NCBI GenBank assembly: GCA_963576725.1
Contig: OY755252.1
Location: 58,182,816-58,246,815, forward strand
Direction of reading: 5' to 3'
DNA length: 64,000 nt
Source of the DNA: Azorinus chamasolen
Taxonomy: Eukaryota; Mollusca; Bivalvia; Cardiida; Solecurtidae
In this document: positions 1 through 11,276 of the stretch, in pieces
Layout: each line of letters begins with the position of its first letter
Position numbering within the stretch: position 1 is the stretch's first letter
Translations under genes and position numbers: made by a program
The notes under the pieces: generated by a model
Told to the model about the DNA's origin: nothing
The model's input: only the letters and a program-made list of their open reading frames with translations
Database searches by the model: none

Positions 1-252
1 GTAATGTACACGCATCGATTATTTTGTCTGTGATACATGTACATATTTGATTAAGATTCTCTTCAAAACAGGGTAGTTCTAGTGCAAAACTTCTGTAAGA
101 GTAGTCTGATCATGGTATATCCAGATAATCAATGTAATCTACATGAGGTCTTTCAACTCTCGCTCGGTAAAAGTGATATTAAAATGTACACAGAAAGCTT
201 GTTTTCATAAATACCACAACAGGCTACTAAGCAACAGGGAACAATGTGAATT

Positions 253-986
253 CTGAAGGGTGGTGATCCCCCGAAAGCAAAAATTGCAACACAAAAATTT
301 TATTGAGTCTGTTCATGAGCAGTATTTGAAAGTGCAACACTGCTCACGCCCCCTAGCACCGGCTTAAGCGGTATTCAATTTTCAGAACAAGAAATTCATG
401 ATCTCGAAGGATCAGAAGGTATAACAACACTGAGAATGAAGTACGGGGCGACGTTTTAGGGCCGCCACTCAAGCACTTAACACCTGCTGTTGTGAAACCA
501 TTTGTAACATGTTATTAAACAATATTTTTTTATAAAAATAAAATAACTCTAATGCTCATAATTAAACGATTGTCTGTCATACAATTTACAGTGAACCCCA
601 ATTTAAGCGTTCATTCTTTGAAAACAATGAATATAAAAATTAACTTCTGAAGAAAGGTGATGTTGGATTAAAGATGTTATGGTATAAATCTGTCGCCAGC
701 ATTAAAGAAAGCTGATTAGCGATATTTTAGTGGCCATTGTACACAGGTTTGACTGCATATAGAATCAACTCCGATTGGAAGTATCAGTGTTGTTATAGTT
801 TCTAGTCCTTCGGGATCATTAGTTTTGATGGTATGAGTTTTGAAAATTGAATACTGCTTAAGTGGGTGCTAGGGGCGTGAGTATTGTTGCAATATTATTA
901 CTCATGAACACACTCAATAAAACCGAGTCTACAATTTTCTCTTTTTACATTGCTACTTTTGTTTTCGAAGGACCACCCACTTTCAG
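253..986. mobile_element. Inverted-repeat (TIR) element, about 735 bp
   Basis: The first ~135 bases (253-390) recur as an imperfect reverse complement at about 840-986. Both arms hold the stretch around GTGGTGATCCCCCGAAAGC and the stretch around CACGCCCCCTAGCACC. No ORF in the interior resembles a transposase, so this looks like a non-autonomous DNA element. A single related arm lies at 19385-19520, and a shorter piece at 44030-44080 shows that the family is dispersed. Direct flanking repeats were not resolved. Confidence 0.65.
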
Positions 987-999
987 AAATATATTTGCA

Positions 1000-1845
1000 T
1001 ATAGGATCACATCTGAGACAAATGTACGGTACAAAAATGATAATAAGAAAAGAAAAGAAACAAAAAAAACATATTTGTTGTTCTGAAAAGCTTTTGATAT
1101 TTCCTTCTCATTAGCGTGTCTTGACAGTACTATATAGAGTAGACCGTAGTCCGACAATTTCATAGGAGCTATCTGATAAGGATATACTCTGTTTATAGAA
1201 ATTTTATCTTCTTTCTTCAATTTAGATAAAGCATGTAATAGGAGAAAGGATCATACAAAGACAGGGTTATTATAAGCAAGCTTGTCGAAGGTAGAGAATG
1301 CAATAAAAAGCAATGACGTTTAAAAGCATGAATGATAACTACAACCCCCCCCCCTTATCTTTAATTACAAATAAATTATCAAAGGATAACGAACTTTTCA
1401 GGAACATGTTTTTAAACAATTAAACTTGAAAGGAAACTAACATAAGCGAGGGAACAGTAACCTAGCAACTGCAATTAAAGGTCTAAACAACACGGGACGA
1501 CGAGTTCCTTAAAACGTATTCCTATACCGCGATGCCATAGTGGTCTCCCTTGAAATAACATCCGGTGAGGTGACCCATTTAAATTAAAGCAGTTTCTAAT
1601 GAAACAGAATGAATGGAAATATATATAATGTATTGGAACTGTATTGCAACTGGTAAGACAGACAATAGAAGTAGAACTCTGATAAATGTCTTGGAAAACT
1701 GTTTTTAAATATAAAGTACGGCGAGAATAAGGCTACAGGTGAATTTCCAAGCTAAAATTAGATTTCTTATTAAAAGTTTTTTTTTGTTTTAAATTTTTTC
1801 CAATTGTATAAAGAACGCTATTTTATTACTGTGTTTGAAATGCAA
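1000..1845. other. Non-coding stretch with no recognised gene
   Basis: AT-rich sequence with short poly-C and poly-T runs. No ORF with a recognisable protein family, no tRNA-like boxes and no strong hairpin were seen. Confidence 0.5.
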
Positions 1846-1933
1846 AAATACTAATGGCTATATACCAGATAGAATTAGCAATCTTATCTTTGAAATATTG
1901 CAGGTATTCATAACGAATCCGATACAAAATTGA
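1846..1933 (+). pseudogene. C-terminal remnant of an upstream ApoL-like paralogue
   Basis: This stretch encodes NTNGYIPDRISNLIFEILQ and then VFITNPIQN before a stop. It matches the end of the copy at 3541-3762 almost residue for residue. Homology begins abruptly at about 1846, so only the tail of this copy remains. The following non-coding sequence (1934-1987 and 2208-2400) is also homologous to 3763-4033, so the two copies are parts of one tandem duplication with a unit of roughly 1.8 kb. Confidence 0.6.
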
Positions 1934-1987
1934 GTCCATTTATTTAGTAATACAGATACAACTGGTGTAGATACTATGTTTGCATTT

Positions 1988-2207
1988 GAAAAGTACAAAA
2001 ATGAGTCATGCAGGCAACACCACACACAGAACAAACAGCCATCCGAACAGCAACACAAGGAAACAGCAAAAGTACATAACTATAAAAACATCAAGAGACG
2101 TACAAAGACAAAACAAACATACAATAGGGGGAAGACGGAAGTACCGCCCTGGAACGGTCAGTGACAAAAGTCACCGGGGGTTAAACCTAAAAGACTAACA
2201 GTACGTT
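1988..2207 (+). repeat. Dispersed repeat R inserted in the ApoL-like array
   Basis: A CA-rich segment beginning near AGTACAAAAATGAGTCATGC and ending in a CAGTGACAAAAGTCAC motif is present here but absent from the homologous position near 3845. It is therefore an insertion made after the tandem duplication. Related segments lie at 4166-4520, 27085-27235, 37830-38090, 43600-44110 (inverted), 59905-60140 and 63425-63700. Small ORFs across these copies are compositional and not believed. Confidence 0.6.
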
Positions 2208-2400
2208 CAACACATTCTAAGTTAAGGTGAAGAATGTTTTATCTATATTCTGTATGTCTTTGTGACTGCCCTTAAGCTGAAACGACTCGAACTTGGATCT
2301 GCATAGTTCCTGAAACCACACTGAAAACTCAAACAAAAGTGTACATTTCCTATGAAACGTATTTTATAGCTTATTAACGGTGACTTTATTATCATTGTAG

Positions 2401-3539
2401 ATGTAATTGAGGATCCATCAAAATCAACAAAAGACTTACCAGTTTTACAAGATTTACTGGATGAATTCCACAAACAAATAGATCAATTAAGAGAACTTAC
2501 CAAACAGTCTGAAGACCAATTTTCAAAACACAGATCAACTCAAAAAGTGTCAACTGCTACTGGCATCGTTTCGGGCCTTTTAGGCGCCACTTGGCACTTA
2601 TCTGCTCCAGAGAATGAGGTACTTGCAAAAGGACTGGAATGGACTTCATTAGCATGCAGCGTTTTGTCTGATTACTCTTATAAGAAAGCAGATGAGGATT
2701 ACGTACAAAACATAGCGAAGGTTGAGACAACTGGAAATAAATGTTTAGACGAGTGCAGACTTTTAAAGCATGTCTTTTATGACACAATTGATGGTAAAAT
2801 AGAACTCAGGTGGGAAAATGATAAATTGGCGGCAGTGGTAGTTCGCAGATGTGAACCTTGTCCAGGTGCAATCGAGCAAACAGTGACCTCGAAAGAATTC
2901 AAGCAAATAGGAATTTGCGCAAAGGAGTTTGTCCAGTTATTGTGCGAAAGGCCTACAACCAATAGGAAGGGAGGAAATAATAAATCTTCTACCGGTACAA
3001 TGAAAGAAGCGAATCAATCCTCTACCGGTACAATGAAAGAAGAGAATCAATCCTCTACCGGTACAATGAAAGAAGAGAATCAATCACCTACCGGTTCAAT
3101 GAAAGAAGAGAATCAATCCTCTACCGGTTCAATGAAAGAGGAGAATCAATCCTCTGTCGGTACAATGAAAGAAGATACTCAATCCTCTACTGGTTCAATG
3201 AAAGTAGAGAATCAATCCTCTACTGGTTCAATGAAAGAAGATAATCCACCCTCTACCGGTACAGTTGAAGGAAATATTCAATCCTCTACTGGTACAACGG
3301 AAGAAGAGAATCAATCCTCGGGTGAATCATTGAGAGAATACTTGAAGAAGGTCAACATTCATGGTGTTGCCCAAAATATCGGGAAAATATGCATCGCATT
3401 CGGAAGGGGTGTTAAAGTTTCCACAGGTGATCCAAACGAATCGCTACGCATGCAGATATGTCAATTCGTAAAAAGCCTTGAAATAGAAGAAAACAAGATG
3501 AAACGGAGATTGAACTCGTTAAATATAGAAGAGAAATAG
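2401..3539 (+). CDS. ApoL-like protein, large exon with 11-aa repeats
   Basis: A long open exon follows a plausible acceptor (TTATCATTGTAG ending at 2400). The frame is open from 2403 to the TAG at 3537-3539, so about 378 codons are visible; the GTG at 2547 is not a real start, and the first exon was not found. The protein opens with an amphipathic helical stretch (LLDEFHKQIDQLRELTKQSE), then a small-residue hydrophobic segment (TATGIVSGLLGATWHLSAP). That order resembles the apolipoprotein-L family, in which such helices act at membranes. Next come a Cys-containing region and ten copies of an SSTGTMKEENQ-type unit (2985-3314). A helical tail (GESLREYLKK onward) ends in a lysine-rich stretch. 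The TAG may be premature: the next frame continues at 3541 with a family-like C-terminus. Assignment to ApoL is inference from pattern only; a functional gene or a young pseudogene are both possible. Confidence 0.5.
2985..3314 (+). repeat. Coding minisatellite, 33 bp x 10
   Basis: Ten in-frame 33-bp units encode SSTGTMKEENQ variants. The first seven are close to each other and the last three diverge (for example PSTGTVEGNIQ). The period is exactly 33, so length changes keep the reading frame. The product is Ser/Thr/Glu-rich and probably disordered. Confidence 0.95.
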
Positions 3540-3540
3540 G

Positions 3541-3762
3541 GAGAGATTTTGGGTGTATAACTTCGAGCAAGCGCTCGAGCTAACAGATACAGTCAGAACA
3601 ATATGTATTCTTTCCAATTTAAAACACGTTCACATATATCTTGAAAGGATATTCGAAGTGATAACGGACAGGATTAATACTAATGGCGATATACCAGAAA
3701 GCGTTAGCAATTTAATCTTTGAAATATTGCTGGTATTCATAACAAATCCGACACAAAATTGA
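3541..3762 (+). pseudogene. Frame-shifted C-terminal part of the ApoL-like gene
   Basis: Directly after the TAG at 3537-3539 the +1 frame is open for 73 codons and ends at TGA 3760-3762. It contains EQALELTDTVRTICILSNLK and later NTNGDIPESVSNLIFEILL. The same tail exists in the upstream copy (1846-1933), so it is a true family C-terminus. A one-base change near 3530-3540 would join it to the large exon. This could be a decayed gene, an assembly error or, less likely, a recoding site. Confidence 0.5.
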
Positions 3763-4033
3763 CTCCATTTATTTAGTAATATAGATAATGACTTCAGATA
3801 CAACTGGTGTAGATATTATGTACGGGGTTTTCAAGTTTGCATTTGACTCACGTAAACACATTCTAATTAAATGTGAATAATGTTTTTTCTGTATTATGTA
3901 TGTCTAAGCTGAAACGACTCGAAATTGGATCTGCATGGTTCCTGAAACCACAATGAAAACTAAAACAATAGTGTAAATTTTCTATGAAACGGATTGCATA
4001 GTTTAATAACGAGTAACTTCATTATCATTGTAG

Positions 4034-4165
4034 ATGTAATTGAGGTTGAGGTTCCATCAAATTACTTGCCAGTTTCACAAGGCTTCCTGGGTGAATTCCA
4101 TAAACAAATAGATTGATTAAGAGAACTTGACAGTCTGAAGACCATTTCTCGCAATACACATCAAT
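4034..4165 (+). pseudogene. Truncated third copy of the ApoL-like exon
   Basis: After the same acceptor context (ATTATCATTGTAG), the sequence repeats the start of the 2401 exon: VIE, then a PSNYLPVSQGFLGEFHKQID stretch. It has an in-frame TGA after HKQID and a small deletion after that. Homology stops near 4165, where a repeat R element begins. It is a dead fragment. Confidence 0.6.
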
Positions 4166-4900
4166 GAAAAAAGTAGAAAAGAGTTAAGCAGGAAAAAGAC
4201 ACATACAAAACGCAACCAACACCACAACACCAACAGAAAGCAAGCACCACATCCACACATACACATATATGCAAGAACAAACACACGATGCGAAAACAAC
4301 AAGCAGAAACAAAAGCACAAACACAAAGGCACGCAGACATCCAACACAAATAAACGAAAGCGTGACCAAGAGGGTATCAACTTGAAACTGTCAATGGCAA
4401 AACCACGACTGGGGGTTTAAACCGGTCAACGGACGTCCTCACCTCGCGCTTATCTCAACGTCACTGCAGCTTAACAAAAAGTGTAAATCAAGGTACCCCC
4501 GCCAGTCTTCCACACAACATAGATGATTTTAAACACAGAAAAATATGTATAACATAGAATGACAACACCTGTTGGAGTCCGTCATATTTGTACTCAATGA
4601 CTTTGCTGAAGACAGAACAACTGCAGTGAAGTCGTTAAGGACACGACAGAGAAAAGGCAATACATGAGTCTGGTAAACTCATCCCTTTTCTGGGTTTAAT
4701 AGTATACCGTCATAGAGTAATACCCTTGACCTGCCATCGTGCAAGCAAAGAGGTAAGCGTATATACCGACTATAAAGGGGTCAATAACCAAACATGCAGT
4801 GCGTTGCAATATAATGGGGTCATAACCTTTCTTCATAAAAGTTTTAATGCGTTTAATAAACAAATTATGAACATGCATATGACCCCGAAATTTCCTTAGT
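4166..4900. mobile_element. Dispersed element R, long copy
   Basis: Nearly the whole segment is found in reverse orientation at 43215-44010, including the CA-rich part, the part around CTGGGGGTTTAAACCGG and an outer end that reads CATATGACCCCGAAAT here. The two copies lie 39 kb apart and differ at many sites. No transposase-like ORF is visible; long minus-strand ORFs across 4117-4380 only reflect CA/GT-rich composition. Confidence 0.6.
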
Positions 4901-5790
4901 TTGTAGATAACATCACCATAGAATTCTGGATGTGAAATACACAATGTCTACCAATATCAGAATAACCTGTGTATATGTACAATTACAAACTGAAAATGAC
5001 TCCCTGAAATCGACTAATAAATAAACCATGTAGACGTCGTAGCAGAAACGAAACGACGGTCTAACATGGAATCTATGAAACAACTATTCAATCTACAACT
5101 CGTAAAAGAAATGGAGACTCAGTTACTAGGAGAATCGAACATCTAGGCAATTAATGTCATGATAAATATGTCGAAGCAATGCTCAGAAGAACTGGTCATT
5201 AGAACATTTAAATTAGGTATCTGATTTTGAATAAAACAAACAGTATGGGAAATTGGGAAAGAGACAGAAACATGTCTGTAGTCGATAAATGGAGACAGGC
5301 GAAATATTGTGCCATGAAAATGTGAAAGCTAGCAACTTATATTCGGAAATGAAGACTTATCATGGTTTAATCTTAATCAAGCTGTGTTCAGCTCTTAAAC
5401 TTAAAAGCCCCAAAAACGTGACTAAGTGTTGGTCTTCTAAGGGATATTTTTGCAATTACAAATAAAGTACAAAGACTGTACATCCTGATTGATAAGCCAT
5501 AGCCTAAAACGAAACCCGTTGATGCAGTTGATACAATATTTTGCGACGGTACTGTATAACACATTGACACTGATAATTTAGCGTATGCGTAATAAGTTTG
5601 TAGAAAAGAGAAGACACCTAAGTGTTTGTTGTTTGTTGAATATCTCAACTATTTGTAAATATTTTATAGCGTGATATTTAGCATATTGTATGGTCAAGGG
5701 TTGTTTGTTTGCTTGGGATGTAATATGTTTTAAAGATATTTATTGTTGGCTGTGTGATTTAATATGTATCATTTCTTTCTGCAGGAAAGA
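4901..5790. other. Non-coding stretch with no recognised gene
   Basis: Unique-looking AT-rich sequence. The minus-strand ORF at 5388-5648 has no recognisable motif and no splice context, and I do not believe it. Confidence 0.45.
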
Positions 5791-5804
5791 CAAGATAACA
5801 TTAA

Positions 5805-6030
5805 CTTACATATAGTAGTTCGATATTACGAACTTATCTAAGTTCCCATAGGAGCAAATGCGAAATTACGAACTTATCTAAGTTCCCATAGGAGCAAATG
5901 CTCTATTTATCACATTGGTTTCAAACTACAACATTCTAAAATGTTTCTTTCCTCTAAATAATGCTCCTTTTCGGCAGATTTATTCAAAGCGGTTGTATTT
6001 AAAATAGCTTATGATGCAATAGGTTAAATG
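5805..6030. mobile_element. MITE family F, rearranged copy
   Basis: Shares the half-hairpin AGGAGCAAATGCTC and the arm ending in CTTTTCGGCAGATTTATTC with the intact copy at 49211-49439. A 42-bp piece (TTACGAACTTATCTAAGTTC and what follows) is tandemly duplicated at 5827-5895. Confidence 0.6.
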
Positions 6031-6241
6031 TTGTTGTTGTTTTGCTTCAATAGTTTGAACTAGATTTTGCTTCTACATGTGTATCCCGTTTTCATTTCAC
6101 AGCGACGGAAAGTAGATTCCATTTTTATCTCAGGTTTGGATCTCGAGGAGATGCCAAATTAGTCGGTATTTGATCTAGATCCAAACCGTTAACAAAGGTT
6201 ATTCACAACTAACCATTGACATGGAAATGTGTTTTAACATA

Positions 6242-6492
6242 TACAGTTGAACTTCGATAGTTCGAACACTAAGGAACCATACAAATTACTTCGAGATAAC
6301 TAAGGCTCGGGATTTCTACTCTGAACAATTTCGCAATTTTACAGCGTAATGCAGGTCAAAAAGTAATGCTGAAAGGTCATGGTTCTCATTATGCGTTGTG
6401 ATACATTTAAGAACAATTCTGCATTGTAAAGTTTGGAAGAACAGAATTTTAGCATCGAATTATCCGAGTCTGAGATACCGAAGTTCAACTGT
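6242..6492. mobile_element. pogo/Tigger-like MITE, family T3
   Basis: Inverted ends CAGTTGAACTTCGATA and its reverse complement near 6470-6491, with TA at the left edge. The interior holds the usual TTTCGCAATTTTACAGC and TGCAGGTC segments but no ORF. Ends of this type are known from pogo/Tigger elements and their deletion derivatives. Confidence 0.75.
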
Positions 6493-7407
6493 TTATTCTT
6501 ATCTGTCGAGTATTCTGCTAAATTAAATATAACTACAAAGCATGTTTGTTAGCTGTTTCTTTAACTACTCAAAACATGGCCTGGTTTACAACTGTAAACA
6601 TGACCTAAAGTCATCTGTTGACATATATAACTTGAGCCAGGCAGTTTGGATGCAACTGAGACGCCAAACTACCAGGTGGCCTTTATCAGTCCAAAAAGTA
6701 TACAGAATCGCCCGTATCGTGCAAACAGGTTAAACTAATCAATATGCAAAATATATACTTGCTGCGTTGTTGTGTATTGAATATATACAGTAAAACCCGT
6801 GTAAACCAGAATGTTGATAAGGAAGAGTCCATGTCCTTTAGACAGATGGTTGCTTTATAATGGGTGATAGTCATAGTTTATGTGACTTTCATTTTGCATT
6901 AAGCTGCCAGAAGACTATAAGACGGGTATTGCCGTATATATTACATTATCTGCAGACTGTATACCAATGTATTCGTCCAGTTCAGATAGGTTTTACTGTA
7001 TATATAATGTTATCTGCAGATAGTATAGTGATGTGTTCGTCCAGCTCAGAAGGGTTTTGCTGTATATATATCTGCAGATGATATTCTAATTTGATCGTCC
7101 TTGTCTGATGGGTACTTTTACTATATACAGTGAAGCCACTCTAAACCAGAATTCTAGTTGAGAAAAAATTAGACAAGTGGCAGCCTAATGTAGGATGCAA
7201 ACCATGCAGTGTCTGCTTGGGGAGCTTTCTGCATGACTTACATCCCGTATTAAGCTGCTGCCTGTTTCCAATACCGATATTTATAGAGGTTTAGAAAGGT
7301 GTTATTTGGTATAATAATATCTGCAGATGATATAATTTTGCCATTGTGTTTTGTCCCGATAGTGATATTTAGATTGACTTTCTTTCTTATAACATGTCTA
7401 TAGTATC
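6493..7407. other. Repeat-rich non-coding stretch
   Basis: Contains weak copies of the CAGTAAAACCC...GTTTAC-type ends (about 6788, 6980 and 7130) and several TATCTGCAGAT-like short palindromes around 6950-7340. No gene was seen. Confidence 0.45.
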
Positions 7408-8149
7408 ATTGGAGGGGAATAATCGAGGGGTGATTATTTTGATTGATTATATTTTATCATTGTACATAGCGCGGGAAGATAACTTAGATTGATTATATTT
7501 CATCTTTGTACATAGCGGGGGATGATACTTTAGATTGATTATATTTCATCTTTGCTCATAGCGAAGGATGATAACTTAGATTGATTATATTTCATCATTG
7601 TACATAGCGAGCGATGGTAACTTAAGATTGATTATATTTCATCATTGTACATAGCGAGGGATGATAACGTAGACTGATTATATTTCATCATTGTACAAGC
7701 GAGGGATGATAACTTAGATTTATTATATTTCATCATTGTACATAGCGAGGGATGGTAACTTAGATTGATTATAATTCATCATTGTATATAGCGAGGCATG
7801 GCAACTTAGATTGATTATATTTCATCATTGTACAAGCGAGGGATGATAACTTAGATTGATTGTATTTCACAATTGTACATAGGGAGGGATGATAACTTAG
7901 ATTGATCATATTTCATCATTGTACAGAGCGAGGGGTGATAACTTAGATTTATTATATTTCATCATTGTACATAGCTAGGGATGGTAACTTAGATTGATTA
8001 TAATTCATCATTGTATATAGCGAGGCATGGCAACTTAGATTGATTATATTTCATCATTGTACAAGCGAGGGATGATAACTTAGATTGATTGTATTTCACA
8101 ATTGTACATAGGGAGGGATGATAACTTAGATTGATTATATTTCATCATT
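7408..8149. repeat. Minisatellite, 46-47 bp unit with higher-order repeat
   Basis: About 15-16 units of a 46-47 bp sequence around GATTGATTATATTTCATCAT and TGTACATAGCGAGGGATGAT. A block of five units (about 7719-7950) is repeated as a block at about 7951-8138 with the same unit-specific variants (GCATGGCAACTT, TTTCACAATTG, GGGAGGGATG), which shows multi-unit duplication. Confidence 0.95.
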
Positions 8150-8635
8150 GAATTGCTATTTATATTAAACCTTATCCCGCTAACCGCGACTGAAGTCTTT
8201 TTTTTAAAACAGCTTGGATCCAGATGAGATGGTGAACACTAGGTCAATAGTTTATCAAAATATTGTGTCGTGACACTTGGTCAGATGTTCGTCGTAAGCT
8301 TGATCGAACATAGGTAGTCAAAGACGCCCCAGATCAAAAGCAGATACTATTTTAATAGCAAAATATGTGTTAAATATACCCAATTTGTTTTAGTTACCAA
8401 ATAGTTTTTTGACGATGCCTTTTTTGTTCGTTTGTTTTTAGATTTATTGATGTTGTTGGTCTTGCTGTTTTGTTGTTGTTGTTTTTTTAATTTTGTTTTG
8501 GTTTGGGTATTTGGGTATATTGCTGCAATATATAATGCAACCATTGTAGAGAAAGGTAAATATCAAGGTGAACATATTTATTAAAAACCAAAAACTTCGT
8601 TATACTGTTATTGGTATGAAATTATCCAAGGGTGA
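8150..8635. other. Non-coding stretch with no recognised gene
   Basis: Low-complexity T/G-rich sequence around 8410-8520; the minus-strand ORF there is K/N/Q-rich low complexity. A partial GGATCCAGATGAGA hairpin arm lies near 8215. Confidence 0.45.
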
Positions 8636-8830
8636 TTAACCCATTTGCGCCCAGTGGATTCTTCCATGTTTATATATTCGATTAGTCCATTTTGATCTTG
8701 TTTTGTATTGAAATTCCTGTCTACAAATAGTGTAGACTCTGATCAGAAGCCGCATTATGCGGCGTCTGGTCGGACTCTACACTGTTTGCATATGTCCAAA
8801 ATATTGGATCGTGGGCACACATTGGTTAAT
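8636..8830. mobile_element. MITE family G (TTAA-flanked, GCCGCATTATGCGGC core)
   Basis: Starts TTAACCCATTTGCGCCCAGT and has an imperfect hairpin core centred on CCGCATTATGCGG, flanked by AGTGTAGACTCTGATCAG and its complement. A second copy with the same left end lies at 57892-58169. The right end here is not clear. Confidence 0.6.
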
Positions 8831-9340
8831 ATGTGTCAACTGAGTAATACTATGAGGCTATATACAAGTTCAGTGCACACACTTTTATCCAGATCAACAG
8901 ATAGATGTGCGTACTCAAATACTAAACTCATCATTTCTCCACTAATATTTAGAATTGTCTCTTCGAGCGTCTCTATCTACGAATATTTTTAACCCTTATC
9001 CCGCTATCCACGACGTAAATCACATCTGCATACAGCTTGGATCCAGATGAGACACCGAGTGCCCCGCTGCCATATCAGGATCCAGTTCCTTTAATATTTG
9101 TTAAAAGTTTCTCGAAGGCTTGTGCGATGACATATTTAAAATAGAGCAAACCTCATTTTATAGCGGTATAATGGTAAAATATATTCAGTTTGCTTTATTT
9201 CATTACGCATTTTAGCAAATGTTATAAAAAATGATTGTTTGTGTTTAATTTTGGTACGAGTAATTCGATTATTATAATAATTACAACATTTTTTAATACG
9301 TCCACAGTAATGAAAGGCGAAATACCAAAATGAATATGTT

Positions 9341-9590
9341 TTAACCCTTCTCTTGCTGAATTTTAAAATAAATGTCGCCTTCTTTACCCATGCCCTGTTG
9401 TACAATTACATATATCTTCACTGTGTACAAGTATTTTGCTGTGCAATCACTGCTGTGGAGTGCGCTGGTTGCACAATCAACTTGTAAATAGTGCAGACCC
9501 TGATGAGATAGCTCCTTCAGGAGCTGTCTCATCTGGGTCTTCACTATTTACAGGTAGGTATATATACGTGAACAACAAGCGAATGGTTAA
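9341..9590. mobile_element. MITE family A, intact copy
   Basis: A 250-bp element bounded by TTAA on both sides, with ends CCCTTCTCTTGCTG and CAAGCGAATGG. It has an internal perfect hairpin around GACAGCTCCTGAAGGAGCTGTC-like arms (9500-9540). Other copies lie at 13016-13229, 23249-23498, 25505-25755, 29836-29984 with 34606-34717, 52066-52314 and 54796-55011. TTAA target duplications with CCC-type ends are a hallmark of piggyBac elements; the assignment is inference. Confidence 0.85.
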
Positions 9591-9666
9591 AAAGAAAGCT
9601 GAACTACTATGATTGGAATGTGATGAGCTAGGGGTTATGACTCAGAATAAATGTTGTTCAGCATAC

Positions 9667-9875
9667 TACAGTAAACCCCCTCTAAATGCGGATGCTAGAT
9701 TTGTGATAAATATCGATCTTAGAAACAGGCGACATCTTAATGCATTGTTAAAATCTTGCAGAAAGCTCCTCTATGAGCTTCCTGTATGGATATCACCCTG
9801 CATTAAGCAGTCAACTGCCTAAAAGTATCTAAATTTGTTTCTCTAAAATTCCGGTTCAGATGGGGTTTTACTGTA
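9667..9875. mobile_element. TA-flanked MITE with CAGTAAACCCC ends
   Basis: The left end CAGTAAACCCCCTCTAAA and right end GATGGGGTTTTACTG form inverted ends with TA on both sides. The core carries the imperfect TGCAGAAAGCTCCTATGAGC hairpin found in families T2 and T3. No coding capacity. Confidence 0.65.
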
Positions 9876-10039
9876 TTACTAAAATGCCATGTACATTTTG
9901 CAATGCATACACCAATATATCTACCAATGAATATGCTTTAGACATTTTCCTGGTCTATATTTAGTCCAATTGTCAATACGTACTAGTATTCATTGACAGA
10001 AAAATTGAAATGAAATATGGCTATTTTAGAAACTAAAGA

Positions 10040-10600
10040 AGCGAAACTATCAAATTCCAATAGCAAACAGAGCAGATCCTGATCAGTCAGCTCCTACAGG
10101 AATCGTCTGATCCGGGTCTATTATGTTTGTAGGTGCGTGAAAAGACCTTTGTATGACGGAATTGGTTAAGGTACTAAGTAAAGAGTTTTGTGTCAATTAC
10201 ATGTATACAAACGTTGCCGCTTTGTTTTTCATTTTAGCAAAAATATTGTTTAATTACAACACTTTGTAATACAACCGCTGGTGCGGGCGGTGAAGAATAA
10301 AGGTGATTTGTATGGTATGTCATGTTTTATGTACATGTACCTTTTCGTTGAATATACTTAATCTCTGTCTATGTTCAAAATATAAATGACCCTTTTTCCA
10401 TGAATATTTATGTAAGAAATAGTGACATAATGAATAATATTGTGGTTCATTCAACATGGACACAGAAACTGTAGAATCAGATCTAGACTATTTCATAAGC
10501 AAACAGAGCAGACCCTGATCAGACGGTTCCTATAGGAGCCGTCTGATCTATGTCGTCTCATGTAGGTGTAGAAATGAGTATTTATGGAGTAAGGGGTAAA
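10040..10600. mobile_element. Two family B MITE cores
   Basis: Hairpin cores at about 10061-10135 and 10495-10570 with arms AAACAGAGCAGACCCTGATC and the complement. Their outer arms are degraded or overlap. Further family B cores not listed separately lie near 11545-11600, 12055-12130, 14665-14710, 17715-17790, 20690-20755, 20875-20930, 23835-23905, 27355-27425, 35340-35405, 38215-38265, 45170-45245, 46495-46580, 49075-49135, 56235-56310 and 57785-57830. Confidence 0.7.
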
Positions 10601-11034
10601 TAATACGTATAAAACATATCAAAAATATACTGCATTATTTCCAGGGAAAGGTGTTCTGAAATTTATGATTTCTTGAATACAAATAGGTGATTTAAAAACA
10701 AATTGATGCTTAATGCAGGACAAAAGTAATACAGAAAGCCCCGTTAGAAAGTCTTTGTATAGCTTTCTTCCTGCATTAAGCTTCCATATACGTTTCAGAA
10801 CCAGACACATCGTTTCGGTGGTCGTATTAGAAACGTTTTACAGGATAAAATGGTGGGCACATTCTCGACGGCATAAAATGTCATTCCGACTAGTTTCATT
10901 GCCTCACGTAGGTAAGGTCAGAGTGTATCGACAAGCTTCATGCCGCCACATATGGACCAAAACTGATAGTTACACTATCAAGCGCATGATGTGGTGGGTT
11001 TTGTCTGTTAGTTTATGTCCTTCCTCACCTCCTT

Positions 11035-11276
11035 TTAACCCTTTTCCTGTTGCATATTCATGAAAGCAATAATGACATCATGAATATTCATTAGCTGATT
11101 TTTTATAATGGCATATTTATCAATGATTTTGTTTCTTTAAATTGGTCAGCTCTATTATAATTTCATAAGTAAATAGAGCAGATCCTGATCAGACGGCTCC
11201 TATAGGAGTCGTTTGATATGAGTCTCCTCTGTTTTGTAAATGCGTGTAAGGGTGATCATACGAGGGAAAGGGTTAA
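11035..11276. mobile_element. MITE family B, intact copy
   Basis: A 242-bp element with TTAA at both ends, termini CCCTTTTCCTG and GAGGGAAAGGG, and a long hairpin centred on CGGCTCCTATAGGAGTCG at about 11200. The distal half carries two ATTCATGA-like motifs (TCATGAATATTCAT) typical of the family. No ORF. Confidence 0.85.

Noticed and set aside
945..1220. Minus-strand 91-aa ORF
   Set aside because: It covers one arm of the 253-986 element and has no motif.
7408..8149. Regular repeats that might suggest a CRISPR array
   Set aside because: Units abut directly with no unique spacers, vary in sequence and lie in animal intergenic DNA; it is a minisatellite.
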